Of a stretch of 64,000 nucleotides of DNA, positions 27,001-32,427 are shown piece after piece. The notes under the pieces are model-generated. The model was not told where the DNA came from. It worked only from the letters and a program-made list of their open reading frames with translations, and searched no databases. Position 1 is the stretch's first letter; every line of letters begins with the position of its first letter. Origin of the DNA: Bog-950 sp046329495 (GTDB lineage: Bacteria; Bacteroidota; Bacteroidia; Chitinophagales; LD1); NCBI GenBank assembly GCA_046329495.1, contig JAXLUO010000004.1, positions 217,145-281,144 on the forward strand. The letters are read 5' to 3'. The translations under genes were made by a program, and so were the position numbers.

Positions 27001-28132
27001 CATCAATAGTTGCCGGTAGCGTTCCCCCTAAGGCTGACTTTAAGTAAATCTTTAGCGTGTATGCTTTGTTGCCATTATCTGCAACGTAACCTAAGTCAGA
27101 ACTTGTAGCAGTAGGTATACTGCTGAAAGTTATATTGGTAGCATTTACGGTCCCGGAAATTGAAGATGTTCCATCCGATAAGATGGCGCCCGCAATGGCT
27201 TGCGTCCAGTCGGAGATAGTGTTGCCAGTTCCCTGGTTAATTACCACATCGGTAATCAAGGTATTTAAGGCATCATCGCTAGTTGAATCGTCTTTAATGT
27301 AGAAGTTAAATGCAGAAGCTGCAGCACCAGAAGTGTTAACCAAAGATGAAATGGTAGCTGGCGAAGCTGTACCCGCTACACCTACATTGGAAGTTGGTGT
27401 TGATGAAATTGTAGCATTAATGGTAACGTCATCTAATACTAAAATATGATCGCTATTTGCATCATTCAAATCTTCCCAACGGAGCATTATTTCCTGGCCA
27501 TTGGCAAGGTTTAAAGAACTAATGGTATAGCTAATGCCTGCTGATTTATTTGCAGTAGCATTTCCATCTAAAGCTAAGGCTGTTGATCCCGTTTGAGGTG
27601 AAGTAAACTTACTAGTAGTGGCGGTATAGCCAGTACCGGTTACAGATGTGATTGAAGCCCCCGTAAGATAAGTTAATACCAAATCTTGAGTACTGGTATT
27701 GGCTTCACGTCTCCATTGCTCTCCTGTCCAGGTTATTGTCAATGACGTAATTACTGAACCCGTATTGTTTTTTAGTCTCCAACCCAAATAATTTTTACCT
27801 GTACTTGCGGCCCCTGTATATGCATTTGACGTAACATACCCCAATGCACGATCCGCCAAGGCATTAGTGCCTAAAACACCAAATGAATAAAAACCGGCTG
27901 TGGTTGTAGTGCCCGTATTAACCCCAACAGTGGTAATCGAGGCAGTTGCGTCTGTGGCTGCATACCAACCAGTTAACGTAGAGTTATTTGTCCAGGAGCT
28001 GGCGGAGGTGCCTAATCCATCAAAGTTTTGGGTATAATCAGTTCCTCCAGCAGCAATGGAAAATTGTGCATTTGCGTAGTTACCAAATAATAAAGTACAG
28101 ATAACGAATAGCGTCAGGGAGAGTTTGTTCAT
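21083..28132 (-). CDS. Giant multidomain surface protein with T9SS type A sorting domain
   Basis: A 2349-residue secreted protein with signal peptide MNKLSLTLFVICTLLFGNYANA. In order: an N-terminal jelly-roll-like module (FDGLGTSASSWTNN ... ILVLDDVTINA, about 25-245); two tandem 260-residue repeats (about 261-521 and 537-795) sharing NTSGAA, FNF, QGTGN, LSDGT, GTVNATNITF and VVRAQDANGNTD; two copies of a second jelly-roll-like module (TGASG...N..F...IDDV; coded near 24890-25400 and 23885-24390) alternating with Ig-like domains; a long beta-rich middle; a PKD domain (VTFTSTTVNAATTNWNFGDGSS, about 2180-2262); and a type A T9SS sorting domain (VDFSNLKQVEATIDIYNILGQKL...RKLFI) in the last 80 residues. 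Such cargo is released or anchored at the surface. Its function is unknown; adhesion is likely. Confidence 0.9.
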   Translation of the reverse strand: MNKLSLTLFVICTLLFGNYANAQFSIAAGGTDYTQNFDGLGTSASSWTNNSTLTGWYAATDATASITTVGVNTGTTTTAGFYSFGVLGTNALADRALGYVTSNAYTGAASTGKNYLGWRLKNNTGSVITSLTITWTGEQWRREANTSTQDLVLTYLTGASITSVTGTGYTATTSKFTSPQTGSTALALDGNATANKSAGISYTISSLNLANGQEIMLRWEDLNDANSDHILVLDDVTINATISSTPTSNVGVAGTASPATISSLVNTSGAAASAFNFYIKDDSTSDDALNTLITDVVINQGTGNTISDWTQAIAGAILSDGTSSISGTVNATNITFSSIPTATSSDLGYVADNGNKAYTLKIYLKSALGGTLPATIDGLAFGFKVTASSITASASGTPFSTGTGAIESGTGKNVVTVVATALNYTTAFSPTTIDPNTNFTTAGVVRAQDANGNTDKDFASAVTITNSGSLGMVNASGSFAAGVFTFPSNFQFTNGGATVTVTVDDGNTGTTNATSGNIIVNNPPVSDVTSAAGGEAVSVSSIANTSGAAVSVFNFTVTDDVSGNDALATLISNLVISQGTGNDVANWTNVIAGATLSDGTNNLAGTVNATNITFASIPTGAGQLGEVADGTSKTYTLSLWINVVIGGGLANTVDGMNLAFKVDRSSFTASVSGTPFAPGAGTAVESGATNNAVDVTATALNFTTAFAPTINNYYSTFSTAGIVRAQDANGNTDLSVNSSVTVSNSAGYTMINTPTAFSAGVLNFPGGFQFTTGGGTTTVTVNDGNPATTNATSAVLTINVPTPTLSTSVPKNFYCPGSTAIVSYTASNFLSGNVFTAQLSDASGSFASPINIGSVTSTVSGTISATIPGNTANGAGYRIRVIGSAPAFNGTDNGSNIAVQYNTQTVIFNESMGVNGTSGTGISTYETNNDFDNDALTMSGSGDLRNTSASTGYTGASGGSNVFLTYNGNDFTIDGINTLGYAPIKLTFGLFKSINGETGSNLILEFSTNGGSSWTTLPWVRADNGASTLPTTSGSAGWYQLQSIGYLPQAANLRLHFANANNSNISSSIQFRIDDVVMSYGTATTPSVTPGGPVSQCAGTVNLTANPAGGTYAWSTSAITQSITVGTTGNYTVTITDGFGCTASRGPVSVTINTPVTPSINITSANNPVCAGVAQTFNVGTTVNGGTPSYQWKVNGSNVGTGTSYSTSSLNVNDVVTCEMTTSLSCVTTTTVSSNAFVARGALTGTTTQVFTENFGSATVADINNYNSASNSTLSFAGLGEIKITTPSAGYTGASGNGNAFMTSFNSGTAGTKTIEIGGINTTNAFPNKLTFGLNKNTNADNGNDLLVEYSLDGLSYYSVGLVTVPTGSNTGGTNWSQVVLDNALPYGTNVRLRFSNVTSGTVQYRIDDVTLIKYNPVNATISAGGPTAFCPGGSVTLTAAPSGMSGYSWSNGGSSISTTVSSSNTYKVSVSDGTCASLASQVVTVNAVPTTTPSASASPICSGSATTLNANATAGSGTISGYTWSAGLGNVASGSVSPAGTTTYTVTVTNSNSCTASGSVMVTVNTCGVNTWLGNNTNWHDDANWSNGHWPNSCAEDVLVPATAIQPTVSTSTAVHDIEVQGGAIITVVTGGGVQVCGTVKGSSTATAAQFTGAGRVTLVGSGLQQLQNKLSFSTLRLTNTAGATLASGAQVDVFTAVELETGTLNTTAGILRFRSTGSSSYAVLDNFSSGFSGSLTGNVTAERYYDAAGAAKNQHLMGSPITATPLSAFGASGTPGYIIPTSNCDELNSANNTPWGTVFSYDESHGATCAQAGWKVETAGTASATNGFSVYKTTSGVITVSGAPNLAGSYQATNLSNTGGWQNYTLQGRSVDAGWHIVANPYLSDLDISGNQAGFDPVKMVWNTTGPYAGSYQPATVVAPFQAFMVRKSTNGNANYTINASQRTRSGSPSFQKQANDHELTITAKNNSSNLLDATTIAFNADASANFDEGFDAVKSGGALTRHTLYTTMAGNQSWLCQNVVKDIETTNSIPLNMEPGVNGSYTFSFDGVNSFDPTSYIMLEDKQLNVWHDVRSGAYTFNANATDNWNRFVLHFTPAAKFATTDATCQAQGQLNITQAGSANWNYTIANSNNVTMATGTLNSNNAVISSLPAGVYTVTLVDNNNYTVVKNIQVNGVTPVNASMQASSQVAETGEDVTFTSTTVNAATTNWNFGDGSSAQSSVATHQYATEGVYTVSLTVTNTAGCSSTTSQTVTVTAKTATGIDAVENNGLRMWSNADRVFVDFSNLKQVEATIDIYNILGQKLSSEKFGKSSIYSRTLSNLDAGYVLMSVKNNGEVITRKLFISAAK

Positions 28133-28166
28133 ATAACTATGTTAGTGTGTGTCAGAAAAACCTTGG

Positions 28167-28174
28167 CAAAAGTA
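28167..28174 (-). promoter_or_regulatory. -7 box of the 2349-residue surface protein gene
   Basis: TACTTTTG on the minus strand matches TAnnTTTG exactly, 35 bases before the ATG. A TTTG is present but only 11 bases upstream, so the -33 element is degenerate. Confidence 0.4.
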
Positions 28175-28486
28175 AACGAAACACCCAAAAAAAGGCAGTT
28201 CGCTTATTAACTAATTTTTAATTCGTTCTTAAATATGTTAATAACCTGTTCTACTACTGTAAATCAAGCTATTAGCCCGCTAAACCGGGGCTGTGGGTGA
28301 GTACGTTAAAACAACGCATTTTCAGCGTCAGGGGTAGCACAAAAATAATACGAAAACGCCGCTTGTCAAGAGCAACGAACAGAAATAACAGAAATATAAT
28401 ATCCACCACCCATCCGCATCTGCCAAAACCAGCCTACATCCGTCTTCGGTTTATATAAAAGAAAGCAAAATAAATACGCCGGTAGC

Positions 28487-28840
28487 GGTTCTTCCGGTTG
28501 CTGTCAACCTGAGCGGTCACAATTGCTCGTGACGAAGAGCAGTAGGCAGCAAGGCCCTGGGTTGCGGTTCTTCCTTTAGGAAGTTAGTAGGCAGCAAGGT
28601 CATGGGTTGTGGTTCTTCCGGTTGCTGTCAACCTGAGCGGTCACGATTGCTCGTGACGAAGAGCAGTAGGCAGCAAGGCCCTGGGTTGCGGTTCTTCCTT
28701 TAGGAAGTTAGTAGGTAGCGCAGCCCTGGGGGTGTTGCATTTGTATTTCAAGTTCCCCTCCTTGATAAGGAGGGGTGTCCGAACTGCGTGAAACGCGGGG
28801 CGGACAGGGTGGTTGCATACTTGCTCACTCAGCGCTCAAC
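28487..28840. repeat. Interspersed intergenic repeat, copy 1
   Basis: Begins with a 124-bp unit present twice in tandem (28487-28610 and 28611-28734), each with the hairpin GTCAC...GTGAC and the string CTTCCTTTAGGAAG. It continues with a perfect 9-bp stem CCCCTCCTT / AAGGAGGGG (about 28754-28774) and the shared string GTGTCCGAACTGCGTGAAAC. The same order recurs in the same orientation at 30109-30380. Confidence 0.8.
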
Positions 28841-28939
28841 CCAAAGTCCTACAGGCCGCACCTACGACGCTTTAATAGATTTGTGCTTGTGTCTACAAAC
28901 AGGCCACCCCTCTGGGGCTAAAACGCATTTACTACCTGT

Positions 28940-29030
28940 CACCCTGAGCGTAGTCGAAGGGCGACATCGCAAAGCACTATCCTCTGCCACTGCGGCACTC
29001 TCCGTAACATGGATTCGACTACACTCTCCA
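28940..29030. repeat. Inverted-repeat element with CCTGAGCGTAGTCGAAGG
   Basis: GAGCGTAGTCGAA (28946-28958) is complementary, with one mismatch, to TTCGACTACACTC (29014-29026); the second arm sits inside a smaller hairpin CATGGA / TCCATG. From memory, CCTGAGCGNAGTCGAAGG strings are scattered between genes in many Bacteroidota; no function is known to me. Confidence 0.5.
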
Positions 29031-29103
29031 TGACATACTCGTTAGGTAGAAGGTAGCAAAGCCATGCGTAGCGCTCCTTACTTGCCGGTAAAGCAACAAT
29101 AAT

Positions 29104-30009
29104 TTACTTGCCTACCTCAATTACCTCCTTTGTGCTTACGCCATCCTTATCGGTAACTTCAATTTCTATCAGCCCCGAAGTCTGCTCCGCTTTTAACGTG
29201 CTTATAAAAAATTTGTCTTCGGCGTTATAAGTAACAGGAGTCCCGTTTACCCGCACATTTTTTACAGCACTGCCATCCTTGGCTGCTGCCAGTGCAATAA
29301 TTTCTATACGCGTATCTGCAGGGCCTTCCGGCTTGGCAACTTTGCTTAAAACACGCAACACCGGTAATTCCGATAGCTTAATGGAACCAACACCCTGTTG
29401 TTGCAGCATTTCATTTTTAAATGCTTGCGGGTGCGAATAACATAATACAGCACGGTACGAAAAGGCGCTGTTTCTTTTAAACAAGTCTACAAGAAACTTC
29501 CACTCGCTGCCACTTCCATCTGTAGTTCCGGCTAAAGTGCTATCTAAACCGGCGGAGCCATTCCGTGTTGCATATGCCGGTGGCATATACTGCTGCGTAA
29601 TGTCGAACGGCTGATTATTGATAAACAGCAAAAACACATCTTTACCGAAAGGTGGCGTAATAATAACATTCATCTTAACCCGCAGTGTGCTGCCTGCATT
29701 TACACGGCATTCCTTCTTAACATCTACCGTGCCATTCGCAGGCACAAACATGGCTCTTTCTGTAATTCCTAAGTAGGCCAAATTAAAATATACCGTGGCT
29801 TGTGTATTATTTTCAATTACAGGCACCAGTGTATCTCCTTCATAAATATGGCCGCCTTCTACTCTTTTACCGTCCGGAGTTTCAAAATAAAAAACAACAC
29901 CCGGTTTTTTTATTTCAGTGTTGCCACCCGTATTTGCACACAGTAAAAATGCAACCGCCGGTAACAGCAACCACGCAAGTTTTAGAATAGAAATTTTATG
30001 CATGTTCAA
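29104..30009 (-). CDS. Secreted protein of unknown function, DUF4384-like wording
   Basis: A 301-residue protein with an N-terminal signal peptide (ISILKLAWLLLPAVAFLLCA; the Cys lacks a good lipobox, so a lipid anchor is doubtful). The first half is beta-rich (VVFYFETPDGKRVEGGHIYEGDTLVPVIENN; IITPPFGKDVFLLFINNQPFDI), and the stretch PPFGKDVFLLFI resembles the DUF4384 family of caspase-associated or surface proteins; this is a weak, remembered resemblance. The second half has an Ig-like ending (VTYNAEDKFFISTLKAEQ). Alternative start at Met3. The gene stands alone, bracketed by two direct copies of an intergenic repeat (28487-28840 and 30109-30380), an arrangement that could allow its deletion by recombination. 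Confidence 0.7.
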   Translation of the reverse strand: MNMHKISILKLAWLLLPAVAFLLCANTGGNTEIKKPGVVFYFETPDGKRVEGGHIYEGDTLVPVIENNTQATVYFNLAYLGITERAMFVPANGTVDVKKECRVNAGSTLRVKMNVIITPPFGKDVFLLFINNQPFDITQQYMPPAYATRNGSAGLDSTLAGTTDGSGSEWKFLVDLFKRNSAFSYRAVLCYSHPQAFKNEMLQQQGVGSIKLSELPVLRVLSKVAKPEGPADTRIEIIALAAAKDGSAVKNVRVNGTPVTYNAEDKFFISTLKAEQTSGLIEIEVTDKDGVSTKEVIEVGK

Positions 30010-30108
30010 ATATATAGTTATGAAGGTTGCATATGTATACCATAAAAGTAGTATTTCGATACAGATAGTTTTTTATCTGCACCCTTAGCAATGCCCTATG
30101 TACCCGTC

Positions 30109-30380
30109 CTTCCGGTGAACGTCACGCTGATCGGTCCCAATTGCTCGTGACGGAGAGTAGTAGGCAGCAAGGCCCAGGGTAGCGGTTCTTCCTTTAGGAA
30201 GTTAGTAGGCAGCAAGGCCCAAGGTAGCGGTTCTTCCTTTAGGAAGTTAGTAGGTAATAAGGCTCTGGGGTGTTGCATTTGTATTTCAAGATTCCCCTCC
30301 TTTGTAAGGAGGGGTGTCCGAACTGCGTGAAACGCAGGTTGGCCAGGGTGGTTGCGCACGTGCCCACTCAGCGCTTACAA
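30109..30380. repeat. Interspersed intergenic repeat, copy 2
   Basis: Same orientation and order as copy 1, with one instead of two full 5' units but a 45-bp part (AGCGGTTCTTCCTTTAGGAA onward) duplicated in tandem at 30181-30225 and 30226-30270. The stem CCCCTCCTTTGTAAGGAGGGG and the string GTGTCCGAACTGCGTGAAAC are kept. Similarity with copy 1 stops near the CACTCAGCGCTNACAA end. Confidence 0.8.
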
Positions 30381-30428
30381 CCTGAGCACCAAACCCCAAA
30401 GCAAAATTGTTAATTATAAGTATCTTTA

Positions 30429-30460
30429 TTTGAAACATTAAATCCTTATTATTATCTTTA
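30429..30460 (+). promoter_or_regulatory. Predicted promoter of a possible small RNA
   Basis: TTTG (30429-30432), a 20-base spacer, then TATCTTTA (30453-30460), a 7 of 8 match to TAnnTTTG. It is followed by AGTTCTTTGA (30468-30477), a leader motif also found after the promoter at 53043-53050. Confidence 0.5.
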
Positions 30461-30465
30461 CCTCC

Positions 30466-30562
30466 AAAGTTCTTTGAAAACCGTGTAAACACTACAGCCA
30501 CTCCCGGTCCATCACCAGCAACCGGGAGACAGGGGAAAAGTGTGTCCGGTCCGGAGCTGTTA
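30466..30562 (+). ncRNA. Possible structured RNA
   Basis: Downstream of a good promoter, no open frame follows for about 480 bp. The region can fold: an outer helix ACAGC (30494-30498) with GCTGT (30556-30560), enclosing a perfect 8-bp hairpin CTCCCGGT (30501-30508) / ACCGGGAG (30521-30528) and a CCGGTCCGG repeat. ACCGGGAGACAGG partly resembles a cobalamin-riboswitch B12 box, but the rest of that riboswitch is missing and the next gene (DUF2167) has no known B12 link. No clear terminator was seen, so the 3' end is a guess. Confidence 0.3.
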
Positions 30563-30704
30563 TATATTACGCTTTTATAAGATGTGTATAACTCAAATTT
30601 AGGCCTTTGCCGTATACAAATAAAGACACCTGTTTTTTACCAAAACTGCATTTTTGTTTCATTTTAACACACAAAAAGGCTCATATAATTTTTTCCGTAA
30701 TAGA

Positions 30705-30739
30705 TGCACAAGCAAAAAACTGCACAAGCTTGCACAAGC
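30705..30739. repeat. Three TGCACAAGC boxes
   Basis: The 9-mer TGCACAAGC occurs exactly at 30705-30713, 30721-30729 and 30731-30739 (start spacing 16 and 10 bases), with a CAAGCTTG palindrome at the junction of the last two. Spacing of 10 would put two sites on the same DNA face. No adjacent replication or partition gene is present. Confidence 0.5.
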
Positions 30740-30915
30740 AGTGTTGATAACCCTAAGCGAAAAATGTCACAAACGCACCCTATCCATTGTACCCATTAAA
30801 TCAACGTAAGCGGTTATTCCGCTTTAAATTTGAAATTTTAAACTTCATAAAAACCGAATACAAACGCCCTGCATGCTTCATGCTCCTCCCCCATTTTCAA
30901 AGTCCCCAATAATTC

Positions 30916-30923
30916 TATCTTTG
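30916..30923 (+). promoter_or_regulatory. -7 box of the DUF2167 gene
   Basis: TATCTTTG matches TAnnTTTG exactly and lies 23 bases before the ATG at 30947, leaving a short leader of about 17 nt. The -33 region (CATTTTC) is degenerate. Confidence 0.45.
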
Positions 30924-30946
30924 AAAAAACAAACATAATTCCACGC

Positions 30947-31879
30947 ATGAAAACACTGCGCTACGCACTATTACCGGCCCTGTTAGCTTTGTTAATAGCT
31001 ACCCCGGCCCTGGCCGAAACAAAGGCTGCAGAAGAAGAAGCTACCGACACGGTAGAAGAGGTAAACTTTACCTTTAAAAGACTGCTGTTTAACAACGCCG
31101 GCGAAACGGTAACCATCGGCAGCAACCTGGCCACCTTTGTGGTGCCCGAAGGCTTTAAATACCTCGATGGCCGCCAATCGGAATACGTAATGCACGACCT
31201 GTTCAACAACCCGCCCGACCCCGATGATCTGGGCATGATTGTACCGGCTTCGTGCAACGATACCATCCCCGATACTTGGGTAATAACCATTAACTACACC
31301 AACGAAGGCCACGTAAAAGACGACGACGCCAAGGATATTAATTACGACGACCTGCTGAAGGACATGCAAAAGTCGGTAGAAGAGAGCAAAGAAGAACGCC
31401 GCAAACAAGGCTACGCGGTTATGACCCTGCTGGGCTGGGCCTCCCCTCCTTACTACGACGAAAAGGAAAAGAAACTGCACTGGGCCAAGCGCTTTGCGGT
31501 AGAAGGTAATGAAGAAGAAACCCTGAACTACAACATCCGCGTACTGGGCCGCGAAGGTGTGCTGGAATTAAACGCCATAGGCGCCACTAAGGATCTGGAC
31601 GATATAAAAGCACATTTAAGTCCGGTACTGGCCGCCGTTAACTTTACCAATGGCAACCGCTACGCCGATTTTAAAGAAGGCACCGATAAAACCGCCGCTT
31701 ACGGTATTGCAGGTTTAATTACCGGTGGCGTTTTATTAAAAACCGGTCTGCTGGCCAAAATAGGCCTCATATTCGTAAAGTTCGCCAAGCTGATATTTGT
31801 TGGCGCTGCGGCATTAATTGGAGGTATAGTAAAAATGTTCAAGGGCAAAGGCAACGATAACACAGGCACCGAAGCCTAA
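30947..31879 (+). CDS. DUF2167 domain-containing membrane protein
   Basis: A 310-residue protein with a signal peptide (MKTLRYALLPALLALLIATPALA) and a large extracytoplasmic domain with DUF2167 wording: FVVPEGFKYLDGRQSEYVMHDLFNNP, TWVITINYTNEGHVKDDDAKDINYDDLL, LLGWASPPYYDEKEKKLHWAKRF, NYNIRVLGREGVLELNAI. Two hydrophobic stretches near the C-terminus (AAYGIAGLITGGVLLKTGLL and LIFVKFAKLIFVGAAALIGGIV) would anchor it in the inner membrane. The biochemical role of the family is unknown. It has its own -7 box and ends at a strong terminator, so it is monocistronic. Confidence 0.85.
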   Translation: MKTLRYALLPALLALLIATPALAETKAAEEEATDTVEEVNFTFKRLLFNNAGETVTIGSNLATFVVPEGFKYLDGRQSEYVMHDLFNNPPDPDDLGMIVPASCNDTIPDTWVITINYTNEGHVKDDDAKDINYDDLLKDMQKSVEESKEERRKQGYAVMTLLGWASPPYYDEKEKKLHWAKRFAVEGNEEETLNYNIRVLGREGVLELNAIGATKDLDDIKAHLSPVLAAVNFTNGNRYADFKEGTDKTAAYGIAGLITGGVLLKTGLLAKIGLIFVKFAKLIFVGAAALIGGIVKMFKGKGNDNTGTEA

Positions 31880-31901
31880 AGTTTTATAAACCGTTCACCC
31901 C

Positions 31902-31931
31902 AAAGGCGCGGGTAAAACCGCGCCTTTTATC
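31902..31931 (+). terminator. Intrinsic terminator of the DUF2167 gene
   Basis: A 10-bp stem AAAGGCGCGG (31902-31911) with CCGCGCCTTT (31918-31927), 6-nt loop, then TTAT. Confidence 0.85.
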
Positions 31932-32020
31932 ATCCACTAACGGCAGGGTATTATTAATAAGGAAAACAGAAAAGATAAAGAGAGGCTAAGAAGAAGAAAA
32001 AGGCGGGAATTAAGGGAAAT

Positions 32021-32053
32021 AAAAAAGCCCCGGCTATTAGGCGGAGCTTTTTT
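32021..32053 (-). terminator. Intrinsic terminator of the small lipoprotein gene
   Basis: On the minus strand AAGCTCCG (32049-32042) pairs with CGGGGCTT (32032-32025) through one U-G wobble, followed by TTTT. In the plus direction the same site would hold a C-A mismatch, so it serves the leftward gene. Confidence 0.75.
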
Positions 32054-32075
32054 ATGTTGTAGTTCGCGTTACTAA

Positions 32076-32300
32076 TTACTTAGTGCCGGTAGTACCAGTA
32101 GAACCGCTTGTAGCAGTTTCGCCGGTAGCAGCAACAGCAGCAGCAGTAGTATCAGGAGCAGTAGTGCTCACGTTTTCAGCAGCAGTTGTAGTTGCAGTAG
32201 AATCGGCAGGAGTAGCATCACCGCCTTCAGCTGGTTTGTTGTTGCAAGAAGCAAGAACCATTACTGAAGCAGCAATGAAAGCGAAAAATACTTTTTTCAT
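32076..32300 (-). CDS. Small Thr/Ala-rich lipoprotein
   Basis: 74 residues: a lipoprotein signal peptide with lipobox VLASC (Cys19), then NNKPAEGGD and a low-complexity tail of Thr, Ala, Ser and acidic residues. Such short proteins are probably disordered spacers on the periplasmic or outer-membrane surface; no function can be given. Despite its low complexity the gene is well supported: a consensus promoter lies 30 bases before the ATG and an orientation-specific terminator 23 bases after the stop. Confidence 0.75.
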   Translation of the reverse strand: MKKVFFAFIAASVMVLASCNNKPAEGGDATPADSTATTTAAENVSTTAPDTTAAAVAATGETATSGSTGTTGTK

Positions 32301-32338
32301 TGTCTTGGTTTTAGTTTTTGGTTAATTAAATTGACGCG

Positions 32339-32371
32339 CAAATATAGTTGGAGCAACGTGGCTTTTCCAAA
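32339..32371 (-). promoter_or_regulatory. Consensus promoter of the small lipoprotein gene
   Basis: On the minus strand TTTG (32371-32368), a 21-base spacer and TATATTTG (32346-32339), the full Bacteroidota consensus at both elements. The predicted start is about 30 bases before the ATG at 32300. It is the best promoter match in the window and suggests high constitutive expression. Confidence 0.7.
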
Positions 32372-32427
32372 TTTTGGTTAAATTTTTTTCACGTGGTTAT
32401 CAACAGGTTATGTGTAATGTGTAGCTT

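Larger units (their letters stand above)
28133..29103. other. 971-bp gene-poor gap
   Basis: From left to right: the -7 box of the 2349-residue protein gene (28167-28174), about 300 bp with no recognised content, the first copy of the interspersed repeat (28487-28840), an inverted-repeat element (28940-29030), and the end of the leftward secreted-protein gene. The 81-codon rightward frame at 28788-29033 lies wholly inside repeats and is not called as a gene. Confidence 0.6.
30010..30946. other. 937-bp gene-poor gap
   Basis: Holds repeat copy 2 (30109-30380), a predicted promoter (30429-30460) feeding a possible structured RNA (about 30466-30562), three TGCACAAGC boxes (30705-30739), and the -7 box of the DUF2167 gene (30916-30923). 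An 87-codon leftward frame at 30096-30359 is made of the repeat itself and is not called. Confidence 0.6.

Noticed and set aside
28788..29033. Rightward 81-codon frame in the 28-29 kb gap
   Set aside because: Covers the end of repeat copy 1 and the inverted element; no recognisable protein features.
30096..30359. Leftward 87-codon frame with the repeated peptide ALLPTNFLKEEPLPW
   Set aside because: It consists entirely of the 45-bp tandem and the interspersed repeat, with no start context and no conserved-domain pattern. The peptide repeat is a by-product of DNA repeats whose length is a multiple of three.
30453..30490. rRNA operon start suggested by the AGTTCTTTGA leader
   Set aside because: No 16S, 23S or 5S core sequence follows; the same leader also occurs at 53 kb without rRNA.
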